From contig JAUCBJ010005377.1 of the NCBI GenBank assembly GCA_032718475.1, positions 1 to 64,000 of the forward strand: 64,000 bases of DNA. The letters are read 5' to 3'. The notes beneath the pieces are model-generated. The model made no database searches. It worked only from the letters and a program-made list of their open reading frames with translations, and was not told where the DNA came from. Of this stretch, positions 11,640 through 21,970 are shown one piece after another (the stretch's first letter is position 1; every line of letters starts with the position of its first letter). This stretch comes from Nemertoderma westbladi (Eukaryota; Xenacoelomorpha; Nemertodermatida; Nemertodermatidae). Made by a program: the position numbers and the translations under genes.

Positions 11640-12048
11640 AAGTCAGGTCTCTTGGTCAAGTCAGGTATTCTGGTCATTGATCAAGAAAACTTGCCACCTC
11701 CATGCAGCATAAAGGAGGTGCCACCTGTAGCTGCATAGACCCTCTTACTAGGGCAAATCTGGTCCTGTAACTAGGACCCCCTTCGTTCTGGGATAAGGAC
11801 GCCCTTGGTCCTGGATTAAGGACCCATATACTTGGCTGCAGGGGTATATGGCCTGACGAGGCAGATGGTGATCTACCAATGGCTGGTCATTAGTAGAGTG
11901 TTCTCATGTCCACTCTGAGAGCACTTCACTGCGACCTGCACCTGGCAGCAAGGGTACAGGGCATGACCCAGCAGATGAGCTGCAACAGCCAATGGCGGGT
12001 CATGTGTGCCAGAGTAGATATGGGTGATGGGCCTCATATCTGACTCCA

Positions 12049-14004
12049 TTGCGACACCCACCCTGTGGAATGGCAAACCAGGGTGTGGTATTTGCCCCGA
12101 GAGCTGACTCGGCAAAAAAGCACCCCCCAACCCCCACTATGGATTACATTAGTAATGCGGAGGTCCGGCCACTAGAGGCCAGTGGAATTACCGGACTTAA
12201 TCGGCCTCACAGGCGTCAGTTAACTCCTGACCGGCTGCCTGTCTCACCCCCTACTGGAGAGAGAGCAGCCAACAATTCTTTGAGTTCCTTTCCTGATGAC
12301 CTTTCTAGCCCAAACCCTGGGTCACCAGGGAGGCCAGATTGTGATAGGGAGAGGGATTCTGGAGTTGGAGGCTACCCTCATGTTCCACCCCGACCAACAA
12401 AGCCATTGGTGAATCTGAGGCAAGTCACTAGACTAGCCTCAGTAAACACCCTAACAGTCGGGTCCCCAATGCGACAAGGTGAGCTGACTGCCTTGGCAGA
12501 TAAGCTTTCTCTTAGCGCAGTGGGTGTTCAAGAGCACCGAATGCAGACTGGACAGACAGATGAGGTTCTGATTAAGGACATGGGGGGCGGTTGGCGACTC
12601 GCCCTCGCATCAGCAGATGATGGTGGCAATGGTGGAATTGGTCTATTGATGAATCCAACTGCACATGCAGCATTGGACAAAATAGACCAAATCTCTAACC
12701 GCATCATCCGTTGCCACTTCTCATGTTCTGGAAGACTGGCTAAGAAGTTTCCTAAGGTGGTTCTGATTGTGTGCTACTCTCCAACTAGTGTTGCCCCTGT
12801 AGAGGAGGTGGAAAATTTATACCACAATCTACAAGCAGCTACTGATGGAGTGGATCAGCATGCATTCTTAACATTCCTGGGAGACTTTAATGCAAGTCTG
12901 CATCAATCACCTACATCGCCCTGGGTCTATAGCAATAGTGTTAACCGAAATTCTGTCCATCTTCAGGATTTTATCTCTGGAAATGGATTGTTTTCGGCTG
13001 GAACCCAGTTCAAGAAGCGAACTGGAAAGCTATGGACTCATAGTGGACCCAGTGGTCACAAGTCCCAGATAGACCATATTCTGTTTCGTAGGAAATACAG
13101 GAGCTCTATACAAGACTGTAATGCATTTACACTTCGACCCTTCTCCAGTGATCACCGCCTTGTGGCCAAGGTAAGACTTTGTCTGCGTGCTAGCAGAACA
13201 ACGAAATCTGCATTGCCGCGGCATGACTGGTCCTCTCTGTTGCAACAGCCAAGTGTGAGATCCAGCTTCACACTACAGCTGAGCAACAGGTATGAGGCTC
13301 TTGCCTCTGAGGCGGCAGATCACTGTGAGGGCTATACTGCCTTTACCGAAGCAGTTAAGTTAGCAGCTGCAGAAACAGTTCCTGTATACCCTCGAAACAG
13401 GAAAAGGGCCCCATGGACTGACAACAAAATTCAGAAGTGCCGAAATGACCTTCATAAGGCGCAGAAAGAGTCCCGACTCAAACAGACTACAACGGCCAAG
13501 AATGCAGTTAAGGCTGCATCTAGGTCCCTGAACAGGCAGTACTCTGTTAATCTTCAGGAGCTAATAAACCAACAGGTTGATTCCATCAATGATGCTGACG
13601 ACAGCAGGCAATCATCCCAGGCATGGAAATCGATCAATTTGCTTACTGGGCGGAAAAGCCAACCAACCACCAAGGTTAAGGATGAATCACCAGCCGATCG
13701 CCTCAATGGTTGGAAAGCCCACTTTGAAAAGCTCCTCAATAATGACAGGGTATTGCCTGATAGCTTTATAGAAGTAAAAGTGTCTGAGTCTGTACTCCCA
13801 GATATTCCCATTGGCGATATCTCATTTGCAGAAGTGAAGTCTGCTGCAAAGAGCATTAAGACCAATCGTGCCAGTGGAGTAGATGGTGTTCCCCCTGAGG
13901 TCTTTAAAATACCTGAGTGTTTAAAGCTCATCTATCCCATCATAGTAGACATGTACTGTACTGTACCAAACAACAAGAGTCCCACAAGAAATGAAAACAA
14001 ATAA
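12049..14004 (+). CDS. RTE-type ORF: APE endonuclease and start of RT
   Basis: A 651-codon frame with a proline-rich N-terminus of about 120 residues. An APE-like endonuclease follows at about 122-380 with GVQEHRM (catalytic Glu region), FLGDFNAS (GDFN box), SQIDHILF and PFSSDHRLVAKV (SDH box). A linker with WKSINLLTGRKSQ and WKAHFEKLLN leads into the RT N-terminal motif (ASGVDGVPPEVFK). The frame then runs out at 14004 through a shift just before the RT core. The product would be a nuclear target-priming enzyme, but this copy cannot encode the complete protein. The first ATG is at 12049; the real start may be internal. Confidence 0.85.
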   Translation: MRHPPCGMANQGVVFAPRADSAKKHPPTPTMDYISNAEVRPLEASGITGLNRPHRRQLTPDRLPVSPPTGERAANNSLSSFPDDLSSPNPGSPGRPDCDRERDSGVGGYPHVPPRPTKPLVNLRQVTRLASVNTLTVGSPMRQGELTALADKLSLSAVGVQEHRMQTGQTDEVLIKDMGGGWRLALASADDGGNGGIGLLMNPTAHAALDKIDQISNRIIRCHFSCSGRLAKKFPKVVLIVCYSPTSVAPVEEVENLYHNLQAATDGVDQHAFLTFLGDFNASLHQSPTSPWVYSNSVNRNSVHLQDFISGNGLFSAGTQFKKRTGKLWTHSGPSGHKSQIDHILFRRKYRSSIQDCNAFTLRPFSSDHRLVAKVRLCLRASRTTKSALPRHDWSSLLQQPSVRSSFTLQLSNRYEALASEAADHCEGYTAFTEAVKLAAAETVPVYPRNRKRAPWTDNKIQKCRNDLHKAQKESRLKQTTTAKNAVKAASRSLNRQYSVNLQELINQQVDSINDADDSRQSSQAWKSINLLTGRKSQPTTKVKDESPADRLNGWKAHFEKLLNNDRVLPDSFIEVKVSESVLPDIPIGDISFAEVKSAAKSIKTNRASGVDGVPPEVFKIPECLKLIYPIIVDMYCTVPNNKSPTRNENK

Positions 14005-15373
14005 GTTGTTGCCAGTTCCCAAGAAGGGCAACCTAACACTCTATGGTTCTTTTCGGGGAATCTCATTGATCTCGATTGCTGCAAAGCTATACAATAGGAT
14101 TCTATTAAATCGCATCAGGGATCCCATTGAGAGACTGCTCCGTGGAAATCAGAATGGGTTCCGTAAAGGTCGTGGGACCATGGAGCCCATTTTGGCACTT
14201 AGAAGGATAATTGAAGAATTATCAAAAAAGAAAGACAGGCATCTGGCTGTTATCTTTGTTGACTTCTTCAAGGCCTTTGATTCAGTCTCTCGCTCACGTA
14301 TGTTCAGCATACTTTCATTATATGGGATTCCTGATGAAATTATTGCAGCAATCAGATCAGTATACGATGGTTCGACAACATTTGTGTCTACTGTTGATGG
14401 TGACACAGAACCATTTGAAGTGTTATGGGGCGTCCTCCAAGGAGACACACTTGCACCATTCTTGTTCATTATTGTGGTTGACTATGTTCTACGCATGTCC
14501 TTAGATCATCATAATGATGATGGGGTGATGATAACTCCACCTACTGGCTCCAGAAGTCGAGGAAATCCTGCCAAGTACCTAACTGATCTAGACTTTGCTG
14601 ATGACTTAGGAGTACTCTCAGAATAATTAGAGGGAGCCCAACGGCTCCTCAGCTCATTAGAACATGCTGCTTCTAGTGTTGGTCTTTTTATTAACTCCAG
14701 AAAGACCAAAATTTTGACAGTTAACTTTGAAAGTCCGCAGCAAGTCTCTGATCGGATGAGCATAAGCTCAAAGGATGGTATGCTTGAGCATGTGGACGAC
14801 TTCTGTTACCTGGGATCATGGATCCGGAAGTCAGGTGAGGACCTTCGAATACGCAAGGGAAAGGCATGGGCAGCCTTGAATAGGCTTTCCAGGATTTGGA
14901 AGTCACCGAGAATTAATCGGAAACTTAAGGTCCGATTATTTAGAGCAGCAGTAGTTCCAGTACTCCTCTATGGGAGTCCATGCTGGGCTCTAACTGCTGA
15001 GGACACCAAATCTCTGGATGGCACATTCACAAGAATGCTACGCCGGGTTCATTGTGTCAAGTACAATGCACACATCTCCAACCAGACACTATAGAACATT
15101 GGAGGTGTCTCATTGGTTCCCCCAAGCTTGACACTAGAACAAAATCGCCTCCGCTTTGCAGGACATTGCTTTCGCCGTGAGGACCAGCCAGTGCATAATC
15201 TTGTACTTTGGCAGCCTCATGGAGTGAATAAGCATGGTGGACAGCCCATGACTTTCTTGAGACGCATCTTAAAGGACACTGGCCTTGAAGATGCGGATGA
15301 TCTAGCAAATGTCATGGGTGATAGGGAGTTGTGGCGGTGCAATTTTGTTGACAAGCCGGCACAGCATTCTTAA
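13991..15373 (+). pseudogene. RTE-type ORF continued: reverse transcriptase core and C-terminus
   Basis: Continues the preceding ORF in another frame. RT motifs are PVPKKGNLT and FRGISLIS, NQNGFRKGRGT, VIFVDFFKAFDSV (first catalytic Asp), GVLQGDTLAPFLF, and DLDFADDLGVLSE (FADD box). A TAA stop at 14624-14626 follows. The same frame resumes with INSRKTKILTVNFESPQ, CYLGSWIRKSGEDLRIRKGK, a stop at 15092-15094, then NRLRFAGHCFRRED, PMTFLRRILKDTGL and ELWRCNFVDKPAQHS. The minus-strand copy at 28.2-29.6 kb lacks both stops. Confidence 0.85.
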
Positions 15374-15410
15374 AAATGCAGCTGCAATGCAGCATGCCGA
15401 TCCTAGTAGT

Positions 15411-15435
15411 AGGTCGCATATATAATACATATTAC
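15411..15435 (+). repeat. Right target-site duplication of the RTE-type element
   Basis: Matches 11615-11639 at 24 of 25 positions and directly follows the 3' end of the element. Confidence 0.9.
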
Positions 15436-16377
15436 TTGTTTTTGTTTAAAGGTTATATATAGCGCCTGGCTGTGGGTACCCCTTTTCAATATGCAGTTTA
15501 CTACCGGTGGTAGGCCTAATAAAGACAGTTGCACTACTGCAATAAGCGATATGCACTAGTGTCAGAGTGTACTCCTTCTGTATCTTGAAGATTACTGTAA
15601 TGCATTATGTTAATTACTAGTACATAACAAAACATGTGTAATTAACCTGAATTTTATGTACACATTGCTTTAGATAATCAAGAGGTTAGCATCCATGTCG
15701 CTTTATGTTGCAGTTCTTAGAATAATCCTGATTGGTTAAGATCTTATAATAGTCCGGATTGGTTGTCACAATACCATTTATAACTGTAATTGTCCATGTC
15801 CATACATTGGTATTCTCCAAGGGTATTATATCGAGCTATTTCGTCACCTTAATCACTTAAATCAACTATAGAACCATGTGTAATAAATAGCATCATATAA
15901 ATAAATCAAAAATTATACTTTATAATACCATATTATATTACACCTACAGTACCTAAAACATTATATATATTAGTATAGATTGGTTAATGTTCTGGCTGCG
16001 CTCCGCCCCAGTGGTTCTGATCTTAAGATTGACTTCATTGGGCATGCATTACATTTGGTAATTAAACCAATCACACAATGAAATGCTATAAATATTAAGA
16101 AATCAATGCCCAAAGAAAGGGAATCCCAGTGCTATCCTAGTATAGAGCAGAGGCACATCAATCATATATAGTCCACTGAGTTTAATTTTATCTAAACTAG
16201 TGGCGTGCAAGCACGCCGGATGTAAATCTTCAATCTTCAGAACACTTCTATTAATTAATTAATATACTAATATTTCACTTTTTAAATCACTTTGTTCCTT
16301 TAGGCCTGACACTGATCCAATTTTATAAACCCACGTTTCCCTCTCATGATTCTAATTACACAAATTATTATAGTACT
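15436..16377. other. Intergenic spacer between two transposons
   Basis: AT-rich and without supported genes. Short TAGGCCTA and ACCGGT palindromes occur near 15500-15520. It may include decayed repeats that I cannot classify. Confidence 0.45.
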
Positions 16378-16439
16378 AGTTGATACGGTGGTGAGTTGCG
16401 GCCAATTATTGCATTTTTTTTTAAACGTTTAAAAAAAGT

Positions 16440-16752
16440 TATTTAAGTTTGTAAAAAAAATTAATGTTTTGCTAAAAAAAATTAATGTTTTGCTAAAAAA
16501 AAATTAATGTTTTGCTAAAAAAAGTTAATGTTTTGTTAAAAAAAATTAATGTTTTGTTAAAAAAAATTAATGTTTTGCAAAAAAAATTAAAAAGAAAAAT
16601 GTTTTGTTAAAAAAAAATAATGTTTTGGTAAAAAAAATTAATGTTTTGCTAAAAAAAATTAATGTTTTGCTAAAAAAAATTAATGTTTTGCTAAAAAAAA
16701 ATTAATGTTTTGCTAAAAAAATTAATGTTTTGCTAAAAAAAATTAATGTTTC
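16440..16752 (+). repeat. Left subterminal iteron array of the DNA transposon
   Basis: About 16 copies of a roughly 19-20-bp unit, an A run followed by TTAATGTTTTGCT (sometimes TGTTTTGTT). The right arm at 19015-19150 holds about six units in inverted orientation. The arrays could be transposase-binding sites. Confidence 0.85.
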
Positions 16753-17411
16753 ATAAAGTATAATTTGAATTTCCCGCTTTCTTCTTTCTGGCTTGTTGAA
16801 GTGAATACAGAAGGCCTATCGAAAGATTTTCACTTTCAGTCTTCCCTTCAGTCTGTGTTATATTATAATATTAGCTGTAGGTAGATACCGGTACGGTTGG
16901 TATGTGTAGGGAAGGGAAGAAAGGCCTATTATCATATGGCCTATACAAACCTGACACCAACTACAGGCAACAGCAAGAGTCTTTCACTGATGCTAACTGT
17001 AATGTGGATGAGGGTGTGTTTAGTGTAACGCAGTAAAGTAAAGTAGTGCACTACATACATGCTGTACAGTACAGTATATGTACTTTAAGTGCAGTATCAG
17101 TACATATATAACTGTATAATCAATAGCAATAGAGCCTACACGTATGTTATTGTAGGATTGGGCGGCGTCATGGATAATGAGCGACGGCGGCTTTATACTG
17201 CCTTACGGCATGAACTAACAATCTTATTTCCGATACAGAAAGACCAACCAGCGGTGGGACAAGTATGCCGAGTTGCACGTCTTCAGGTTCCTTAGAAAAG
17301 GTTCCTTCGGGTTCCTCAGAAAACACTGTAGATTCGAATTTTATGAGTTGTGACGAGTCTGTCTCTAGGCCTATGTATTCATCTAAAGCAAAAGGTACAT
17401 GAAGTTCAAGG

Positions 17412-17756
17412 TTGCGTTCCTTACAGCGGGGGCCCCCAAAGCTAAAAGATAAAGTCATTCTGTTCAAATGTTTAGTCGACACAGGTAGGGGCACTGCGGT
17501 AATTAAAAAACCCCTTGGTGCCTCAACTACACTTAGGATTATGGTATCACTGCGACAACCCATTATAAGTGTAAAAAATCTTATCATTGATAAACTCTTT
17601 CCTAATGGGAAAAATAGGACATTGTTAGCGAAGAAATTACCTTCAGCTCCAAGTGAATACGATTTCACTTTAGTCGATGCGAATAACGATTCCATTGAGA
17701 GCTACAAATGGTTAGATGGATATTGTGTTGCAAATGGGTTTCCCGTCGATTATTGA
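17412..17756 (+). pseudogene. Second ORF of the DNA transposon
   Basis: A 114-codon frame containing LKDKVILFKCLVDTG, IISVKNLIIDKLFPNGKNRT and KWLDGYCVANGF. Similar proteins with a conserved LFFPNG-like motif accompany integrase-type transposons in invertebrate genomes, from memory. The upstream plus-strand frame (17168-17295) may be its first part, separated by stops around 17295-17400. Its function is not known to me; regulatory or DNA-binding roles would be guesses. Confidence 0.45.
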
Positions 17757-18060
17757 GACGGGTTATGGGACTTCTGCGGGTTTCCTGTCTATATTAAAAA
17801 TTGGTTTTAAAATGTTTTTAATAATTATAAATCATATGTTCAGTAATTGTTACCTATACTTATTTATTGACAACTATATACAAGTTGGGGAACAAAAAAT
17901 GCACTTCAAATACAATTGAAATAAATACATACAGTAGTAATGCAAGTGTGTTTGTATCTTACTAAATATATGAATCAATTTCCTTCATAATAATATTAAT
18001 TAAGTACAGCGCCGTCGCTTTACAATCCCCAAGATTTACACATTCTGATGGTTGTTTAAA

Positions 18061-18888
18061 TTATAATTCATTATTTAATAAATACTGACAAAGGTTTTTC
18101 ACTGATTCTATACAGTTTGGCACATCATACGCAAAACATTTCACCTGCTCAATTGAAGAAGCACCTAATGGTCTAAGATAGTTTGGTTTGTCGAGATACA
18201 GTATACTTGGCTTAACACCCTTCGATATAATCCCACTCTTCCTCAAACGGTGTGCGTTCCATACCTGGAGCACATTTTCTAGAGTCCTTTGCAGCAAATC
18301 CAGGTAAACGTAGCGTATTATCTCTATATGTAGGACGTTAGATGTATCAATTAATCCCTCGTAATCTAGCACCATGAAATTGTCCATCCAAAGTTGCAAT
18401 CCGAGTTGGGGAAATGTCGACCACCAGGGTTCTTTCGATCCTATCTATCGGTCGATTCTTTGGTTTCGGGAACTTTTCCCATATAAGAAAACTTTCCCGG
18501 TCAAAGCACAATTGTCACGGTGTGGAAAGCGTAGAAAACGTTGAATGGTTTCCACATTCACGTTTTCGGTTCCTCGATCTGAACGTATCAAATTTGAATG
18601 CTGTGGCTTTCTGAATGAACGCCACAATTTCCTCACGGACAAAGAGGCCATACTTGAACAGCAGTATTTTTTCATATGTCTATAGCCAGAAGAAGGCTCC
18701 GCAAGAATTGCACTAACTATTTCGGGTAACCGTTCGATTTGAAACCTCTTATGCAATTCCATATCGCCCAATCGTCGACGAATTGTTCGTATAGAAATAT
18801 CCTCAAAGTGCTCTTCACGCAGTAGGCAAGAGATTTCCTTGTATGTAAATCCCTTCTTAAAGTATTCTAGCAACACGCGGTTGTCCAT
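18061..18888 (-). pseudogene. DDE integrase-like transposase remnant
   Basis: The first frame (18888-18445) begins MDNRVLLEYFKKGFTYKEI with a helix-turn-helix-like start, continues TIRRRLGDMELHKRF and GYRHMKKY, then jumps to LIRSDRGTENVNVETIQRFL and SSRNQRIDR. The GTEN and NQRID motifs correspond to the second Asp and the final acidic position of this integrase family. The block that should hold the first catalytic Asp (usually near a DGYDKLKPYG-type motif) is missing, so there is an internal deletion. A frameshift near 18400-18450 leads to the second frame (18399-18061): LWMDNFMVLDYEGLIDTSN, WNAHRLRKSG. The copy is catalytically dead. Confidence 0.7.
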
Positions 18889-19014
18889 GTCCGTACGAAA
18901 TAATTAAACGGATAGCTTACCGGTATCGCGTACAATAAGACTACAGTCTAATCGTATTGCACACAATTAACAACCAAGAATGAAGTACCTAAGCCTATGT
19001 AGGCCTACTTAGCA

Positions 19015-19150
19015 AAACATTGATTTTTTTTCTCAAAACATTGATTTTTTTTATCAAAACATTAATTTTTTTTATCAAAACATTATTTTTTTTAACAAAA
19101 CATTATTTTTTTTAGCAAAACATTAATTTTTTTTTGCAAACTTAAATAAC
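19015..19150 (-). repeat. Right subterminal iteron array of the DNA transposon
   Basis: About six units of AAAACATTA(A) plus a T run, the inverted counterparts of the left array. They end in the shared GCAAACTTAAATAAC block of the terminal inverted repeat. Confidence 0.8.
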
Positions 19151-19475
19151 TTTTTTTTAAACGTTTAAAAAAATTCAATAATTGGCCGCAACTCACCACC
19201 GTAAGTTGAAGGCCTACATTATTACTAAAATTAATTCACCTGGAGTTAGTAATAATTCACATTCGCCCATACCTGGACTGAGAAGGCAATCAGCTGTATA
19301 AAATATTTAACACACACTAATGCTGCTAGATCATGGCCTACTATATACATACCTATATAGTACAGTAGTATATAGTAGGCCATGGCTGGATGGCTAGACT
19401 GCGACTGTTGCACTGGATGTAGGCCAAGGACTACATTAGTCCTTGATGTAGGCCTATTCTGCTATTACAATAAAA

Positions 19476-20087
19476 ATGTTTGCAACCTTATTACCGGTAG
19501 TATCAGCAAGGCGATTACAACCACGGGTGCTGTACCATCCTGTAGTGAAACTCGCCCAACGTTTCGCGTCGACAAAACTCGCCCAACGTTTCGCGTCGAC
19601 GAAACTCGCCCAAAGTTTCGCGTCTACAAAACTCGCCCAACGTTTCGCGTCGACAAAACTCGCCCAACGTTTCGCGTCTACGAAACTCACGAACCATTCG
19701 GGACGCGGACGCCTACAGAGCAAACCTTCGTCGAAGTTCCTGGAACTACTTGAGACTGTAGAACACGTTACCCCCAAGGTTACGGTGGAGGGGCGAGTGA
19801 CCACCATAGAGGGTGTCCGGTTGCCCGGGGTACGGAGAGACGAGGCCTGTCCGTTATGTAAACGCGACATGAGGTTGTCCTGGAGTGACGTGGATTACCT
19901 CAGACAGTTTATACGTCCCGACGGCCGTGTGCTCCCGGCCTACGTTACTAAACTGTGCGGTAAACAGCAGACTCACGTCACAGTTATGGTTCGTAAGGCC
20001 CGGATAGCTGGGTTGCTCGACTCTGTGGACAGACGGACCTGGCCTGAACGACCTGGTTGGCCATGGCCCCATGGCTCAGAGTACTAG
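19476..20087 (+). CDS. MRPS18A: Mitochondrial ribosomal protein S18a (MRPS18A/mL66-type)
   Basis: A single uninterrupted 203-codon frame for a mitochondrial ribosomal protein of the bS18 family. The start (AAAATGT context) begins a basic, acid-free segment, MFATLLPVVSARRLQPRVLY, typical of an import presequence. Five tandem copies of the 9-residue unit KLAQRFAST follow at about residues 25-69 (one has QS for QR). The conserved body begins near VEGRVTTIEGV, with CPLCKRDMRLSWSDVDYL, RQFIRPDGRVLP, VTKLCGKQQ and KARIAGLL matching S18a. The CPLC pair and the later Cys fit the zinc-binding type. The C-terminal extension of vertebrate S18a seems absent. The gene is GC-rich and starts about 270 bp from a transposon end. 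Confidence 0.88.
   Translation: MFATLLPVVSARRLQPRVLYHPVVKLAQRFASTKLAQRFASTKLAQSFASTKLAQRFASTKLAQRFASTKLTNHSGRGRLQSKPSSKFLELLETVEHVTPKVTVEGRVTTIEGVRLPGVRRDEACPLCKRDMRLSWSDVDYLRQFIRPDGRVLPAYVTKLCGKQQTHVTVMVRKARIAGLLDSVDRRTWPERPGWPWPHGSEY
19547..19690 (+). repeat. 27-bp coding minisatellite in MRPS18A
   Basis: Five full units and a partial sixth of a 27-bp repeat whose core is ACTCGCCCAACGTTTCGCGT. Being a multiple of three, it adds 9-residue units without shifting the frame. Units differ by single bases (GTCGAC or GTCTAC, one AAAG for AACG). Confidence 0.95.
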
Positions 20088-21463
20088 AATCTATTTCTCT
20101 TTTTACCCGCCAGGGTACTTTAATAACAAATAATAACAGAACTCATGGCAGCGTAACAGTTTCTTTATAGTTTTATCCGCTCTTTGTGAAACAACATTTT
20201 CTACCGTTGTCTTTCCTACTCATGTTTTCACAAAATCGGAATCAATTGTATCGAAAATTTCAGAATTAACTAATTGAATAGACAATCCACACAGACCGAA
20301 TATGGGGGAAATTTCACAAAAAACATCTCATATTTAAATAAAAAGCGTTGTATGCCATTTTTCATCAGCAGTACGTTCCTTCCGCAGATTGTAATGTTAA
20401 ATTTTCGGTATAAAAACGACATGCCCAATGTATACATTCGGGTTTATTGCAATATAAATAATAATTAAATGTTCCCTAATTCGTATGAATTAGAGATCCA
20501 GAAAAAAAAAAAAAAAAAAAAAAAATGCTACCCTACCCTATGAAAAATTTCAAGTTTGTAAGGGAGTGGAGTTTAGGCAGTAGAGCCTAAGCAAACAGTA
20601 TGGGTGTACTAAGTACAATCTTGGCAACCTCATCGATTTATACTAAGCCTGTGTAGAAATCCATTACATAACCAATTTTTCACCCTGAACACCAGCTGTT
20701 ATTGGTGTTATTTTACCATTGCGTCTATGGCACTTATCGTTTATTTCATTTTTTGCAAAAACTAATGACTGTATTTTTCTGAAAATTGCTTTATACACCC
20801 ATTCAGACCATACACTACAGGAGGGTACTAAAAACAACACAATTGACCGGATAGTTTCGGAGCCTTTCGTGTGACAAACAAACAGACACAGACATACAAA
20901 CAGACAACGTTTTTCTTACACTAAGTAAATCTGAGGATTTACAAAAGATTAATAAAAAAAGAAGATAAATACGAAGATAAATATACATAAAACATACACA
21001 GTTACAGCCAATCTGCTAAGGATGTGGCGGTGCAGTGGAATTGAGAGACTACAGTCGCTATACTGTATGGTAAGTTTCATTATGTCTATTTTAGAATAGA
21101 GGTAATGCGTGTTTGAAAGTCACGGTAAACTACTCTTAAAAGTTGCATTACAGGTGGTATCTCTTTACAGCTATTGTGCAGTAGATTATCTTATTAGGCG
21201 TAACAAAATGTAAGACATGTTAGATCTGTGATAAAATACATGTAGAGGACGCCGTACTGGGAGAGATGGTGCTTATGGAAGGATCTCACATGCGTGAGCC
21301 AGGTGTCAACACATATCTGGTAGTCCATGAGAGTGTACAATAATAGTGTGAGGTATGGGTTGAGCGGTATGATAAAGGATGATAATCCCTCTCACTTTCT
21401 GTACTGGTATAAAATGATTTATTATTCATTTAATACATCTCATCTCATTATATTAATAACATA
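20088..21463. other. Noncoding region downstream of MRPS18A
   Basis: No gene seen. AATAAA at 20337-20342 is the first canonical polyadenylation signal for MRPS18A. A 26-base A run lies near 20500-20525. A short ACAAACAGACA-type simple repeat at about 20870-20910 may mark an old SINE or LINE tail. Confidence 0.5.
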
Positions 21464-21970
21464 GGTAAGGCAATTGCAACCCGGACAATTGCGACCGGGA
21501 CAATTGCGACCCGATCATAAATAAATAGTTATACAACATTATAAGATTTCAAATTATATCAATAGCTAGTAAAAAAAATAATGCATGAACAATGTTAAAT
21601 TTACGTAGGTTATGCCAAAACTATTAATTTTAATTCTAAGCATTCCAGAATATCAAATTGCATAGAATGTAGCGCCAACCGCTCCCTTTTGTTCAAATGT
21701 AGCTATAGTAATGAAATGTAGCTATAGTACAGTAATGAAATTTAGCTACAGTAATTATAATACAATTAGTAAAATTAATATAAAAAACATTCCAGAATAT
21801 AACATTGCGAATAATGTAGTCACTATTTAAAAATATATCTACAGTAATTTATATGTAGCTAGCTACCCGTACAATTTCGACCCAGCAAATTTAATAAAAT
21901 CATGGGTCGCAATTGTCCGGGTCGCAATTGTCCGGGTCGTTATTGTCCGGGTCGCTATTGTCCGAACACC
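21464..21970. mobile_element. Iteron MITE 'a' (15-bp GGACA-type units in inverted terminal arrays)
   Basis: The left end GGTAAGG is followed by three units of GGACAATTGCGACCC type (GGACA at 21483 and 21498, the first unit one base short). The right end, read on the minus strand, is GGTGTTC followed by four units (complement cores TGTCC at 21914, 21929, 21944 and 21959). Spacing is exactly 15 bp. The interior of about 360 bp is AT-rich and noncoding, with a diverged internal duplication around ACATTCCAGAATAT. No clean target duplication was found. Confidence 0.75.

Larger units (their letters stand above)
11640..15410 (+). mobile_element. Near full-length RTE-type non-LTR retrotransposon, inactivated
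   Basis: A 3.77-kb element bounded by a 25-bp target duplication. The 5' UTR contains two diverged tandem units of about 115 bp (about 11830-11943 and 11944-12060). One long frame carries an APE endonuclease followed by reverse transcriptase. The 3' end is short and finishes GATCCTAGTAGT, a TAG-type simple tail as RTE elements commonly have. Inactivating changes are a frameshift near 13960-13990, a stop at 14624-14626 where the minus-strand copy at 28.2-29.6 kb reads through, and a stop at 15092-15094. RTE/RTEX affiliation is inferred from the short 3' UTR, the tail type and the GVLQGDTLAPFLFIIVVDY motif. Confidence 0.9.
16384..19203. mobile_element. IS3EU-like DNA transposon, 2.82 kb, with 6-bp target duplication
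   Basis: The left end TACGGTGGTGAGTTGCGG at 16384 is matched by its exact reverse complement ending at 19203. Near-identity continues for about 70 bp, including AAACGTTT. Subterminal arrays of about 20-bp units then follow on both sides in inverted orientation. AGTTGA at 16378-16383 and 19204-19209 is a perfect 6-bp target duplication. Two convergent coding remnants lie inside: a DDE integrase-like transposase on the minus strand and a second ORF on the plus strand. A 6-bp duplication with an integrase-type transposase matches what I recall of the IS3EU superfamily; the name is tentative. Confidence 0.85.

Noticed and set aside
19382-19870. Frames with RPTFRVDKT or RRETLGEFC repeats
   Set aside because: Alternative-frame readings of the 27-bp repeat; only the KLAQRFAST frame continues into S18a motifs.
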